NCBI GenBank assembly: GCA_009760855.2
Contig: WPIO01000090.1
Coordinates: 250,001-310,000 of the forward strand
Length of the DNA: 60,000 bases
From: Cristatella mucedo
Lineage: Eukaryota; Bryozoa; Phylactolaemata; Cristatellidae
Reading direction: 5' to 3'
Position 1 is the stretch's first letter. Each line of letters begins with the position of its first letter. Position numbers and translations under genes: made by a program. The notes under the pieces are model-generated. The model worked only from the letters and a program-made list of their open reading frames with translations, was not told the origin of the DNA and did not search any database. Positions 1-12,241 of the stretch are shown one piece after another.

Positions 1-500
1 GACTGGGCGACAAATTTCAGGATAAGGTCACCCGAAGCACCCTAAAATGCAGATATCGAGGTAGTAGTGCACCGTATCGATGGACATGAGTCCTGTGTTT
101 ATGTAATTGAGGGACGGAAGTCCAGAGGGGATGCTGCACTCCTAGGGATGGACTCTCCTATCTTGTCTATCTTGCTGACAAAGAAACTGGAGAACCGATC
201 GGCTACGATACCACGAGGATTAATTGGTGGCGGTGCAGATGTCGCCTGCTCTCACCAGAAAGAGAGCTGCTTTTGAGGATGCAATTTTCGCCTCGTCGAT
301 CGAGCGGTCAGTGGAGATTCGGTGAACCGGATCGCCCACGAGCGACGGGGCTTCGACCACGACCGTCAAAGTACTCCGAGCAGCGAGATAGACGTGGACT
401 CGAGGTCGTTCATTTTCAGCGTGGGGCTTAAATAAAGGCCTGTACCGTAGCTTTGTCTGGGATTTTCTTCACAACCAGCTCCCACTGTAGTTCGATTGCA
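1..500 (+). other. GC-rich unassigned edge sequence with AATAAA
   Basis: No gene is recognised. A polyadenylation-like AATAAA lies at 431-436 after a short open frame rich in Arg and Ser. This could be the tail of a retroelement coding region followed by LTR-like sequence cut by the window edge, but nothing diagnostic is visible. Confidence 0.2.
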
Positions 501-761
501 TGGGGGCTGGTACCTTTCCTCAACAGCTGGTGGGAGCATCCCCGAGAGGGGCCTGTGCGCAGCTGTGGTCAGCTTCTAATGAGGCGTTGACACAGGCCGA
601 TAACCCGCTGGTGAACAGATGGTGGATTCACCATCGGGGTCGGCCAAGGGGCAGCCAGGGTCGAGGAGAGGAGTCGAGTGAGAGTAGGGGCCGAGGGAAG
701 CAGTAACTGTCGGTGTTGGGCATCGGCTGGCTCTCTGATGTATGAACTGAACGACACCCAC

Positions 762-828
762 GACTGCCCAGTCTCGAGCAGCGACTGCCCGGTCGCCAGC
801 AGCGACTGCCCGGTCGCGAGCAGAGACT
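762..828 (+). repeat. 21-bp tandem repeat, about 3 copies
   Basis: Units begin at 762, 783 and 804 with the shape GACTGCCCGGTCGCNAGCAG plus one base, with a partial fourth unit. The period is a multiple of three, so the repeat stays open in frame on both strands. On + it would read DCPVASS-like heptads. No surrounding gene is recognised. Confidence 0.8.
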
Positions 829-999
829 GTGGAGCTGCCGCCCGGCAGAAGTCGGCTCTATGCTTCGGCCTCGGCGCTTCGACCTCGGCGCCGAGCCGAA
901 GTGAGGTGACCCGGCTGGCCATGAGGTTGGCGCAGAGGGAATTGCATACATTCCTTCGTAGAGGAAAGCAATTTCACGATCCGGTCCAAGTATCGAATC

Positions 1000-1490
1000 T
1001 GTAACCAGGGAGCTGCTCGACTTTGAACCCGTCTCGTGTGCCCGCGCCTGGCGCCTGCTGCTTGGCGCCGTCACTGGCCAACCCGCTAGTGGCTTTTACG
1101 GCAGAGCAGCGTCCAAGTTCGGAGAGCACGCTGCTGGATTCGCTCTCGCAGAGCGGACGACAAGTCTCGATTGCCAGAGGCGGAGCGTCTCGAGCTCGAC
1201 GAGCAGCTAATGTCTGGGGAGCCGTGTATGTGCCATCGCTCTAGCCTCAAAGATTGTACAGTAAAAGCGCTGAGGCAGCTCGTTTAACCTGCTCGATAAC
1301 GTGCGGCATCAATAGATAGAGCTGCCAAGGCTGCATTCGCTAAAGCACGACCCGAACATTCGTGAAACGTAACCTGCCGGCGGGAAACGCAGGCGTTTAG
1401 GGTGCTCGCTCTGTCAGCGGCAGTCTGCCCCGGCGAGCGAGTCGACGCCGATGGAGCAACGGATGAGCGACACAGAGTGGTGGCGAGCTG
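1000..1490. other. GC-rich unassigned sequence
   Basis: CpG-containing sequence with only short overlapping open frames on both strands. I see no conserved domain, RNA gene or repeat family in it. Confidence 0.4.
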
Positions 1491-1494
1491 CTCG

Positions 1495-1586
1495 ACCCAC
1501 GTGGCTCCATCCTCGGTTCGATTTCGGTTAGATCGGCTCAACCCGCGTGGCTCCATCCTCGGCTCGATCTCGGTTAGATCGGCGCT
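1495..1586. repeat. 46-bp tandem duplication
   Basis: Two adjacent copies (1495-1540 and 1541-1586) share ACCC.CGTGGCTCCATCCTCGG and the following TCGAT.TCGGTTAGATCGG, with only a few differences. No function is seen. Confidence 0.8.
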
Positions 1587-1845
1587 CGTGCCTTGAGCGC
1601 TTCGCCTCCTGCCTCTATTTTGTCGGCCAAACCTGGAAAGATGCGTCCGAGATTCGTGAGAGGGCTCGCTGGCTGCGAAACGGCGTTTTTATAAGGCAGA
1701 TTTTAAAGGCTGTGGTCTGTAAGAAAAGTCAGAAAGAAGGTCTATACCAGCTGCGACTTTCGTGCCTGTGCAGCTTCCTCCTGCTGCAAGCCGAGAAATG
1801 ACGGCGATCCAGGGTTGCATTCGTAACGTATCCAAACCGTGAGAG

Positions 1846-1997
1846 AATATAATAATAATAATTCATTCACATAGCGCCCCAAGAGAACTTAATCTCTATG
1901 CAGGCGCATCCCATATGCCTCGGGGCTCGAGCCCACGACCTCAGTCAGACCTTGGTCGGGGCGAGCACCTTAACCGCTAGACCAAACCAGCTCGGTG
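1846..1997 (-). mobile_element. SINE S1 (tRNA-derived), full copy
   Basis: Read on the minus strand it runs from a tRNA-like head (GAGCTGGTTTGGTCTAGCGG, B-box-like GGGCTCGAGCCC) through CCCGAGGCATATGGGATGCG to the tail hairpin. That tail has arms AGAGA and TCTCT and a GGGCGCTAT end, followed by ATT-rich sequence. The head suggests an internal RNA polymerase III promoter. The tail matches LINE family A. Confidence 0.8.
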
Positions 1998-2339
1998 AGA
2001 AGAAACTATTTACCGCGAACTGATCGCGTTCAGATTAAAAAGCCGATGAAAGATGCCGTTTGAACATTGGATTCTCTTTACTTAGAAACAAGCTTAGTAG
2101 CAAACCGCAATCCTGACACTGCAACTGAGTTATTCCGATAATTTTTGTACAGGCATACATGACTTGGCGATTGTGTCTAGAATGTTCCATTGAATTCGTC
2201 GCTCGTGACTTCCGCTACTAATAAAGTTATTTTTTAATGTCTTGCACTATTTTTACGCACTTCTAGTTACAAGAATGCAGTAACAAGTAAACGAGAGAAA
2301 CGCTGGATTTTACGATTTCTCCATGCTGACCCTGTGTAT

Positions 2340-2505
2340 GTCACCCTTAACCTTGTTATTCTTTTTTATTATTGAGCAAGCTACCACTAACCATTCGCTT
2401 GTGCTTGCTTTGCAGCATATGTAATATGCCTAGAAAGAGATTGAGTTCTCTGCTGGCGCTATATCAAATGTGTTGTTATTATGATTGTTATTTGCAGCTT
2501 ATTAT
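2340..2505 (+). mobile_element. LINE A, 3' end fragment
   Basis: Contains the family 3' UTR words (accactaaccat, catgctgac-like) and the hairpin with GCCTAGAAAGAGATTGAG and TCTCT. A degraded ATT-rich tail follows. No coding sequence remains. Confidence 0.7.
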
Positions 2506-2602
2506 TGGTAATTGCTCTAATTGCAGCATGCACAAGCGCACAGTGAACGATTCACGGGGGGGGGGTGGAGCAATGCTGCGAGGAGCAGTTGGGATTTAGC
2601 TT

Positions 2603-3252
2603 TATTAATAATCATAATGCACTTGATAAAGCGCCCTCAGAGAACTCAATCTCTTTCTAGGCGCTTTACATTTGCTGCAAAGGGAAATGCAATTGAATGG
2701 TGAGTAATATCATGCTTGATAAACAAACAAAATGAATAACATGGTCATGGGTGACATGCACAGGGTCAGCATGCAAATATAGTTAGTGGCAGTATGCACA
2801 GTGTCAGCGCGCATAAGCACATCAAGGACGAATCACAGGGACCCACTAAATGCTGTCCTAAATAGGTGTGTTTAAGTTCTTTTTAAATGTTGTCAGGTCA
2901 GGGGATATTCTAACGCAGGTCGGGAGGGAGTTCCAGGCTTTGGGAGCATACGAACTAAATGCACGGTCTCCAAAGGATTTGAGGTTTGTACGAGGTATTT
3001 GTAGACTGTTGGATTCCGAAAAGCGTGTGGTACGATGCGTGGCCTGATGGGGGAGTATATCTGAGAGATAGGCTGGAGCCAAAGAATGAAGTGACCTAAA
3101 AGTGAGCGACAAAACCTTGAAGTCAATCCGTTGCTTGACTGGTAGCCAGCGCAGGTCGGCGAGAAGTGGAGTACTGTGGCAACTTCGATGCTCACGACAG
3201 ACAAGCCTAGCTTCGGAGTTTTGCACCAGCTGCAATCGCCTGATAGCACATG
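2603..3252 (-). mobile_element. LINE A (CR1/L2-like), 5'-truncated copy
   Basis: On the minus strand it carries the C-terminal part of a reverse transcriptase ORF (about 2858-3259). Typical words are RRLQLVQNSEARLV, LRWLPVKQRIDFKVLSLTFR, LAPAYLSD and AWNSLPT. A 3' UTR, the conserved hairpin and an AAT/ATT tail at about 2605 follow. The copy is dead because only the RT C-terminus is present. Confidence 0.85.
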
Positions 3253-3259
3253 CTGGCAT

Positions 3260-4128
3260 TATTTTAAACGTAGTCTAGTAAGGGAATGCCACGCTTTCAG
3301 TCAGAAGTGAGCACGAGGGTTTATGTGAATAGATCTAAAAACACGGCCTTAGAAGGATTAAAGGCAGCGGGAGAATAACGGAGGGCAACGCTTATTGATA
3401 TGACCACATAGTCGATTCGCTACTTGGCTCGGAACCAATGCAGGTCAGAGAGAATTGGGCCGATTTGGCTGCTGCGATGCTTGTCAAATGATGATTTGAT
3501 TGATTCAATTCAAATCGATGAAGTCAGACAAACGCAGCTGCCGAGTTTTGTGCCCGCTGTATACGTCTTATAGCACATGCAGGACGACCAGCAAAGAGCA
3601 AGTGATACGACTTCTGGTAGAGATATAAAAAATGCATTAACTTTCTTGGCAGCCACAACCTTAACTAACAGGCCAATGTTTTGCATTATCGAGTAGCGGA
3701 AAGAGAGCAGCCTCATTGTGGAAATGATGTGGTCATCTAGCGAAGGGCTGATTTGGAATAGAACACTCAAATTTTGGGCAGAGACTCCAGAGATACGCTG
3801 GCTGATTCAATTTTTAAGACGTAAGTCTTTCGCCTTTATCTGACTGGAATTGGATAAAACTACATTCAATTGGTTTTGCCTTCATTCAACTTTGAAAAAT
3901 TAGCAGACGCCCGAGAAAGTTTGCTTGAACCAGGAGGTACCCGGGAGTGGAAAGAAACTTGGATGCTGGCAGGCGGCACAGGATTAAAGGACTGGTAGAG
4001 CGAAGCGCCTTTGCATCAAAACAAAAGTCTCCACTGCGTTTGAAGCTTAAAACGCAGAAAGAGGGGAAAGCATACACTGCGGAAAAAGGGCTTAGAACAG
4101 ATCCTTGAAGCACAGAACACAGCGCCAT
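3260..4128 (-). mobile_element. LINE A-related, old degraded RT fragment
   Basis: The minus strand keeps scattered RT words. LQGSVLSPF near 4110 corresponds to the PQGSVLGP motif before the catalytic YADD. The RT C-terminal homology near 3430-3590 aligns with the fresher copy just upstream. Stops and frameshifts are frequent. Confidence 0.55.
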
Positions 4129-4453
4129 CTGGCAAACAAAAGTACTTTTAGCAGTTTAAAGGTAAGCCGTCATTTTTGCTATTTAAAAAAAACAAGATTT
4201 ATACTTCCAGTCTGCTCTATGGATAGTGAATGGCAGGTCAGCAAGTTTTATTTCGGCCTAAGGACGATGCGGATCGCGAAATTAAACTTTTACGAATGCT
4301 TTTAGTAGCGTTGCTGGCTTTGCTCATCAAAAATTTTAGCATGCAAATTAGACCTATGGTTTTGCTTGTCCTTAGCCATCCGTTGAATGAGTCATCAGCT
4401 AGATTTACGTGTACATAGCCTCAGGAGTTAAACCCGCGGCATCAGGAATTGTA

Positions 4454-4923
4454 TGTGAGAGACAGCGATGCAACATACGACGCAAGAGCCTGCGAGAACT
4501 GGAGCGGAGGCCCTACGAGGACTGAGACTGCCTAAGCAGCCGCAGGCTCTCGAGCGGACGATGGTTCTCGACGGACGAGTCGGCAAAAATCCACGCATTG
4601 GCGGCATCTATGGAGGACATCGATCTAATGCAAACTGCCACCAGCTGTCGGACGGGCTCGGAACGAACAATGGCTCGACAGTGAAAAAGCAATGCATGCA
4701 TGGAATATAAGAGCTGCCGGAGGAGTACATAGGAGGGAAGGGGAGAGATGGGGAGGGAGGGAGAGGGGTGGGAGGAAGAGGGCTAGATCCCTCGACGCCA
4801 GCACCAGTGCAGAGTGCGTAACCTGAGCTTGTCCGGCGTAGTTTTCTGAATAAAGTGCTTGGTGCTGGAGCCAGGAGACTTGTTGCTCGGTCACGCTGAC
4901 AGGTCGTGCGGAGGGGTGTCACA
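4454..4923 (+). mobile_element. Probable solo LTR of an LTR retrotransposon
   Basis: The segment starts TGTGAGAG and ends TGTCACA, a short inverted terminal pair in the TG...CA style of LTRs. A TATA-like GAATATAAGAG lies near 4705 and an AATAAA near 4850, about 140 bp downstream. The order U3, TATA, R with AATAAA, U5 is typical of an LTR. No clear target-site duplication is seen and no internal coding region adjoins it. If it is an LTR, it is solo and slightly eroded. Confidence 0.45.
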
Positions 4924-5650
4924 TAGACACACTTATGTACCCATGTCAACCGACGATGCTAGCTCCATTCCTCTGCATAAGAACCATAATCCCAACAGCT
5001 ACAAAGGCGCCAAACAGATTAATCAATTAAGCTTGGTTTAAGTACGGTTTCCAAAAGGAGCACCATTCTTTAAGTACTAGTCGGCATGCTGGGTTTCAGC
5101 AGAGCTTATGAAGGAGGTTCTGTCGTCCGAGTAATCTTAGTGGATATGTAATATCGTTACAGCAAGCTCTTAGTTCAGTTGTACAAATATAAAATTCACC
5201 TTTCGTCTTTGAACGGATAAGGAATTTCGGCTCACTCTTTTATCCGGCTTCTCGGAAATAGCAGATTTAATACAGCATTTGCTGAGCGTTAAACAGCTGC
5301 AAGCTGCCATGGTTTCCGGCAATTTGATCAATCTCCCTAAAACTTACGAACAATTCTCGTAGCTTTTAGATCGAAACGTAGGTGCCAACTTCACGTCACG
5401 AATATGAGTCTGTGAACCGTACGTACGGGGCCTCTACTTCGCACTTGCCAAACTGTGGAGTACCGATCTAGGTGCAAATACAAAGGCTACAAGTCCACGT
5501 GCTCACTTATTGGCGTCTGGCCTTTTTTCTATTTGGTTTTCGCTCCTTGAATCTCTTCTCTCGACAATTCCTCCACAGACGGAGGCGACTCTTCTTAAGT
5601 TCAATTCACTGGGTGGTAGCTTTGCTTTACTAAATCTTCTTGCTCTTGTT
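4924..5650. other. Unassigned sequence
   Basis: No long open frame, RNA gene or recognisable repeat is visible between the probable LTR and the AATAAA/TATA-containing stretch downstream. Confidence 0.4.
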
Positions 5651-5654
5651 GTAC

Positions 5655-5790
5655 GACGGCGTCTCTGGTGACTGTTCTAGTGGAGTCTCACAGAGACAGC
5701 GGACGTGAGCGGTAAACGAGACTCGATCTTTATTCCCTCAGCGGGTACATATACGAGCTGGCTGACTCACCACGGATAGGAGAGTGCATC
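5655..5790 (-). mobile_element. Possible LTR fragment (TATA and AATAAA on minus strand)
   Basis: Reading the minus strand there is TATATGTACC, then GAGGGAATAAAGATCGAG about 20 bp later, followed by sequence rich in TCTGTGAGACTCCAC. The TATA/AATAAA pairing resembles an LTR U3-R region, but no borders or target duplication are seen. Confidence 0.25.
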
Positions 5791-5945
5791 TGTTGTGGGC
5801 CAAATGCTTACATCAAAGGCTGCAGACGCAGCATCGAGTCAATTGCCCAAACACCTGTTGCAGATGGGGCATACATCAGTGGCCGATGCTGCTGCACTAA
5901 TTACAACCATAGCAGAAGCAGCAGGCTCACGCAATACTCTCTCTC

Positions 5946-5951
<6 letters not shown>

Positions 5952-5988
<37 letters not shown>
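5952..5988. repeat. (TA)n microsatellite
   Basis: An uninterrupted TA alternation of about 37 bp. Confidence 0.95.
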
Positions 5989-5992
<4 letters not shown>

Positions 5993-6027
5993 AAGTATCC
6001 ACTATTATTTTTTTACTTTTTATTTTT

Positions 6028-6260
<233 letters not shown>

Positions 6261-6674
6261 CCTACTATTCTTTCTCTCTCCCATCTTTCCTTTTCCTTAG
6301 GGCCGACGGGATAACATGAGTAACCCAATTGCGATTCACACTCATTTCTCGTTTTATTCCTATTATTATTACCTCGTTTCATTTCTCGTTTCTCGCGTTT
6401 TAGCAATGTGCTAGTAATATATGGCTAGCAAGCTTGCCGCCCTATGCGAAGTGCTAGAGGCAGCAGCTCCATTCCAATCCGCTACTCGTTACTTTTTTGC
6501 GAGTGGTTGCTTTTAGTCACGTTTTCGTTCGATAGTATCGTCCGGTTGGAAGATCTTATTCTCAAAATTGGTTAGTCAGGCATTAGTTCGCGACATTGGC
6601 CCGTAATCTGGGAATTCTGTTCCGAAAAGATTTGTCATTGGTGATCGCATTGCCTCCACTGTACAGTCGGCCTA

Positions 6675-8345
6675 CTTTAATAACAATAATAATAATAATA
6701 ATGCACTTGATGAAGCGCCCTCAGAGAACTCAATCTCTCTCTAGGCGCTTTACATGTGCTGCAAAGGGATATGCAATTGAATGGTGAGTAATATCATACT
6801 TGATAAACAAACAAAGTGAATAACATGGTTAGGAGTGACATGCACAGGGTCAGCATGCAAATGTGGTTAGTGGCAGTATGCACAGTGTCAGCATGCATTA
6901 GCACATGAAGGACGGATCACAGGGACCCACTAAATGCTGTCATCAGTAGGTGCGTTTTTAATTTGTTTTTAAATGTTGTTAAGTCATGAGATGTCACGAC
7001 CCAAGTCGGGAGTGAGTTCTAGGCTTTGGAAGCTTCCGAGCTTAAGGCACGGTCTTCGAAGGTATTGAGGTTCTTACGAGGTCTAGGTAAACAATTGGAT
7101 TCCGAAAAGCGTGTGGTACGATGCTTGGCCTGATGGGGGAGTAGATCTGAGAGATAGGCTGGAGCCAAAGAATGAAGTGATCTCAAAGTGAGCGACAAAA
7201 CCTTGAAGTGAATCCGTTGCTTGACTGGTAGCCAGTGCAGGTAGGCGAGAAGTGGTGTAACGTGGCAACTGCGACGCTCACGACAGACAAGCCTAGCTGC
7301 AGAGTTTTGCACCAGCTGCAATCGCCTAATCGCACATGCTGTTAGGCCAGTAAGCAGCGAGTTGCAGAAGTCAAGACGGGGTGTCACGAATGCATGGACC
7401 AACTTGGACGTGGTATCCTTATCTAAACAAGCCCGAATTTCAGCAATGTTATTAAGCTGAAAATAGGCAGATTTAACTGTGGCGCTGATATGGTCGTCTA
7501 ACGAGAGGTTGCTTTAGAACATGACACCTAGATTTCGAGCTGATTCAACAGGAGATATGCTGGCAGAGCCAATTTTGAGCGTCAGCCTTTCCAATTTCCG
7601 AATCACACTGGGTTTCCCCATAACTAGTAAGATAGTTTTATCATAGTTTAGTTTTAGAAAATTTGCTGCCATCCATGATCGGATGTCATCAATACATGCA
7701 GCAAGTGAGTTGAGAGAACTTGAGGTGCTCGAAGGCTGGGAGGGATCAAAGCAAAGGTACAACTGAGTGTCATCGGCATACAAGTGAAAGCCTAGATTGT
7801 GCTTGGCAATCACATCAGCAAGAGGGAGAGTATAAAGCGTGAAAAGAACCGGACCCAGCACGGAGCCCTGAGGTACCTCGGATAATATTTGTCCATTCAC
7901 GTCAATACTCTGGAGTCTCCAACTGAGATATGACCTGAACCATTGCAGAGCAGTGCCAGTGATGCCCAGGTGAGATGAGAAGCGCTCTAGAAGAACTTTG
8001 TGATCGGTGGTATCAAAAGCTGTCTAAAGATCGAGCAAAACAAGCAGAGACACTCTACCCATGTCTGCAATCCTAAGTAGGTTGTTGTATACCCTAAGCA
8101 ATGCTGACTTTGTGGAGTTATTAGCTCTAAAAGCCAGACTGGATCTTACTAGCAAGGTGTGAAGTTTCTATATATGAGTTCAGCTGGTCCGCCACGACCC
8201 TTTCCAGTGTCTTTGATAGGAATGGCAGAAGGGAGACTGGGCGGTAGGTGCTTAATATGCTTTACTTTCAGCTGAGGAACAATGTCAACATCAGGGCCTG
8301 CTTTGAAAGAGTACGAGAGGCAGACTAGCCCACATGCTTGCGACA
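6675..8345 (-). mobile_element. LINE A (CR1/L2-like), longest copy with RT core
   Basis: On the minus strand this carries most of an RT domain. TAFDTTDHK (near 8020) precedes PQGSVLGPVLFTLY and the catalytic FHLYADDTQLYL motif (about 7780-7870). Next come KLNYDKT, then VHAFVTPRLDFCNSLL and LQLVQNSAARLV (about 7300-7400). LHWLPVKQRI leads to the 3' UTR, hairpin and ATT tail near 6680. In-frame stops near 8020, 7515 and 7017 make it a pseudogene. No endonuclease region is included, so the copy is 5' truncated. RT type and the AAT/ATT-rich 3' tail fit the CR1/L2 group. Confidence 0.9.
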
Positions 8346-8397
8346 TCTCATCAATAATAACGGAATTCTCTTTATTTAGGAATACCGCATGAGTCCT

Positions 8398-8940
8398 TAG
8401 TCGTCTCCAACTGGTGCAAAACGCAGCAGCTCGGCAGGTCTGTCGCCACTTGCCCGGTTGCCGGACCAGACCAATTCCATTTGAGCTGCACTGGCCCCAA
8501 ATCTAGCATCAAATTGACTTCCAGATTATCTCTCTGACTTACAGGTTGTTTCATTCGCTTAGGCCAGCCTGTGCTCTGAGGGTTCGGCTATTGGTGTAAC
8601 TATGAAGCTGTTAAGTTAGCTAACTTTCACTTTGTACTTGACCTTTCTGCTCCTATAGAGTGCTCTGGCACCACTCGAACTCGGTTTCCAATCATCTCTA
8701 GACACTAATCACACTAAATTAAAACCCATTGGTGTTTGGGCCGTCAGTTCATGTGCATCAAAAGCCCGGAACTCATTTACGTCTTAACTCACTTACGTCT
8801 TCAGTGACCATTCGCACGTCCTTACCTTACTGAGTCTCGGCTAAAGGCGGATCTGTTCCGATAAGCTTTCCGTGGCCCAATCAACCTGTCTTTTTTGTAT
8901 ATGTACTTTGCTTGCTCCCCTGTGCATGTTAAGTGCAAAT
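8398..8940 (+). mobile_element. LINE C fragment (RT C-terminus)
   Basis: A third LINE type. The + strand begins with RLQLVQNAAARQV-like coding sequence and continues through degraded RT C-terminal sequence (a WNS-like word, then cttaccttactgagtctcggctaaaggcg). A 3' region follows. It is related to the copy at 27.4-27.8 kb and carries stops and frameshifts. Confidence 0.6.
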
Positions 8941-9659
8941 TAGTAACCCGGGATCCTATTTGCTAGCAACCGTGAGTGTCTTCTGGTGCAATTTTTCAGG
9001 ATGGTCTATGCTTTACTTCGACACTGTCTCTGCAATACTTTTATGCTTTTGCCCAAGCTGTGTCTACACTGGAAAAAGTTTAAGAGTCGAGAATGAACTT
9101 GTCTTGAGTGCAAACTAGCGTCGAACCAGACATGTCTATACGTGTGACAGTTCGTAAGCGAACCTAGCCTGGTAATCGCGTTGGCTGGTACATTTGCTCT
9201 CACTCGGCACCGCGGGAGATCTTGAATAGTCCTGAGATCGGAAAGTTCCGTGATTAGATGCAAATGGAAATGGAACAGTCACTATCCACGAACACGTATC
9301 TGCTGAGACACTTATATTCCATTCGCTTAAACTTAGCCACCGTCCGTGCCTCGGGTCTTGTCCGGCACCTTTCAAAAATGCTGTTGTTAGGCTACTAATA
9401 AAGGTAGAGATAGGAGACCAAGAGAACGTTGGAAATTCTGCTTTGTGTCCTTACTGCTGTTCCTATCTAAGAGACTGGGACGAGTAGTAGCAGACCAGCA
9501 AAACTCTCAAATTGAAACTTCAAACCAAGCAAGTAAGTTCCAATCTGATTTCAGAGCCAATCCCTACGCAGAGTCAGCATTGCTTTCGGTGTAATAACGA
9601 CCTTCTCAGGAATGCAGACTTGGGTAAATTCTCTTAGCTTGCTGTGCTTGATCTTTCGA
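8941..9659. other. Unassigned sequence
   Basis: Only short overlapping open frames; no domain, RNA or clear repeat recognised. Confidence 0.4.
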
Positions 9660-10110
9660 CAGACCAATCATCCCACCACCTGCTTTTCGGAATCTAACAG
9701 TGTACCTATATCTCGTACAAATCTCAAATCCTTTGGAGACCGTGCATTTAGTCTGTAAGCTCCCAAAGCCTGGACGTCCCTCCCGACTTGCGTCAGGACA
9801 TCCCCTGACCTGACCACAGTTGAAAAGAACTTAAAAACACACCTATTTAGGACATCATTTAGTGGGTCCCTGTGATTCGTCCTCCGTGTGCTTGTGCATG
9901 CTGACAATGTGCATGCTGCCACTAACCACATTTGCATGCTGACCCTGTGCATGTCACCCCTAACCATGTTATCAAAGCTGTTTATCAAGCATGATATTAC
10001 TTACCATTCAATCGCGTTTCCCTTTGCAGCAAATGCAAAGCGCTTAGAGAGAGATTGAGTTCTCTGAGGGCACTTTATCAAGTGCATTATCATTATTATT
10101 ATTACTAATG
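9660..10110 (+). mobile_element. LINE A, 3' end copy
   Basis: The + strand encodes the last part of RT (TTFKKN-like and TFLGPCDSS-like degraded words). It continues into the 3' UTR with repeated gtgcatgctgac words, the hairpin near 10040-10080 and an ATT tail ending at about 10107. Confidence 0.8.
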
Positions 10111-11222
10111 ACCAAGTATTTCTCGAGCGCCTCTCATCTCATCTTGGGCTTCACAATTAAATGACCCAGGTTCGATCACATTGTGAGAGTCCAAAGCGTT
10201 GATGTGAATGGGAAACAACCATTCGAGGAGCCTCTGACGTGCTGAGTACCTCAGGGCTCTGTGCTCGTTCTGCTTCTTTTCAGAATGTATTCATTCTCTC
10301 TCGTTGAATGGGATTGACAAACACGATCTAGGCTTTCACAGCTGACTTTCCTACTAGGATGGCAGCAAACTTTCTCAAATTGAATGAAGATAAGACCAAC
10401 TTAACACCTGTGGGCTACGCAAGTGTAACTCAGACATTTTGAAGCTTAACAGCTCTACCAGGATATTTCTTGTAGCATCTACACAGAATCTTGTACCATT
10501 CTAAAGTAACCGTTCACTAGACGACCACATTAGCTCCACTGCGTCCAAATTGGTCCATTCATTTATGACATACCATTTTGACTTCTGTAAGTCTCTGCTT
10601 GCTGGTCAACCGGCCTGAGCACTCAGGCACTTACAGCTGGTGCATAATTCTGCAGCTAGGCTTGTCTGTCGTGAGTGTTGCAATTGCCACATCTCACCAC
10701 TTCTCGCCGACCTGCAATTGCTCTCAATCAAGTAGCTTATCGACTTTAAGGTTTTGTCACTCCCTTTTAGGTTCCTTCATTCTCTGGCACCAGCCTACCT
10801 ATTAGATCTACTCCCTCATCAGGCTAAGCATCATACCAACCACTTTTTGGAATCTAATCATTTACCTAAGCCTTGAACAAACCTGAAAGTTGTTGGAGAC
10901 CGTGCCTAGGTTTCGCAAGCTCCTAAAACTTGGAACTAACTCCTGACTGACGACAGGACATCCTTTGACTTACCAGCATTTAAAAATAAGCTTAAAACGC
11001 ACACATTTCTCGGAAAATTTGCTGGGTCCTTGAGATTTGTTTTTTGTACGATACGGCATGTTGACACTGTGCATGGCTACCATTAACCATACTAGGCTTG
11101 TTGACACTTTGCATCGCTCCAATAACCGCTTGATAATGCTTTCTTTACAGCATATGGGAAATGCCTAGAAGGAGATTAAGTTCTCCAAGGGCGCTATGAA
11201 AATTTGTTATTATTATTATTGT
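10111..11222 (+). mobile_element. LINE A, older 5'-truncated copy abutting the previous one
   Basis: It starts directly after the ATT tail of the preceding copy with degraded RT sequence (LERLSSHLG-like, then sequence around the YADD region). It continues through LQLVHNSAARLVC near 10625-10670, the 3' UTR and hairpin (near 11160-11200), and ends in (ATT)n. Many stops. Confidence 0.7.
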
Positions 11223-11409
11223 AGTCATTAAAGGCAGCTTGTTGATCGATAGATGTCCGTATTCTGAACTTTTACAGTCACACTGACTGATCTCTGCATG
11301 AAATGTCTCTAAGTAGGCACATTCTTGTTGCTTCTTGGGAATGTTCTTGATTGGTGGGCTGCTTCAAAAGTTTCTTGTTTACCTCCAATAAGTAGACCGC
11401 CTATATTCG

Positions 11410-11451
<42 letters not shown>

Positions 11452-12152
11452 CCGCTATATTCCTCCAACCCGGTAGCCGAGACTCTGATACTTGCCGTCA
11501 TCTATCAGTACCTGCCCCTTGCCAGCAAAAAGGAAAAATTGCCTTAAGTCTAGGGTGCATTGACACTGAACGTTCACCTGTGTATACGCATCTTAATTTG
11601 TGTAATAATTATACTGAACACGTTATTAGGCCTTAGATCTCACATCTGCAGCATATTTGTATGAGCAGTCGCACACCGAAAGATTGAATCGACAACAGGC
11701 CTGGCAGTGTCTTAAGAATCTCTGGCAGCCACTCGGAAGGAGCAGGTGCTCGCGATGACCGACCCTAGCTCGGGAGAATATGTAAGTCAACTGGTCGGTT
11801 CGCTGCTCTCCTTCGACAACTTGTACTAATGTAGTACACTGTTACTTTACAGCGGACCTAACAGCTTCTCTTGCACTCAGTTGTGTATCGCTTACATTGT
11901 GATTCAGTTCTCTTAAGAAGGTATATAGAAAGCAAGAAGGTAATAGTCAACCTGATAATGTGCTTATTAGTCAAAACTCCATATCTAGCAGGGTCTGCCC
12001 ATACTCTAACCCTCTTCGAATCCATTCCTGCAATCTTGTTTGGCCCAGGAGGACGGTGCTTGTGTTTAAAGACCCCTGTCCCTGGCACGAACCCTATGGC
12101 AAATGAAAAGAGCCTGTAGACATTAGGCTCTATTAGGGTGCTTTGAAACAGA

Positions 12153-12155
<3 letters not shown>
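11223..12155. other. Unassigned sequence with a (TA)n tract
   Basis: No gene or interspersed repeat recognised. The only structure seen is the 40-bp (TA)n at 11411-11450. Confidence 0.4.
11411..11450. repeat. (TA)n microsatellite
   Basis: About 20 uninterrupted TA units. Confidence 0.95.

Positions 12156-12241
<86 letters not shown>
12156..12241. repeat. Compound (CA)n-(TA)n microsatellite
   Basis: About 34 AC units run directly into about 8 TA units. Such compound arrays can adopt Z-DNA next to a melting-prone segment. Confidence 0.95.
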
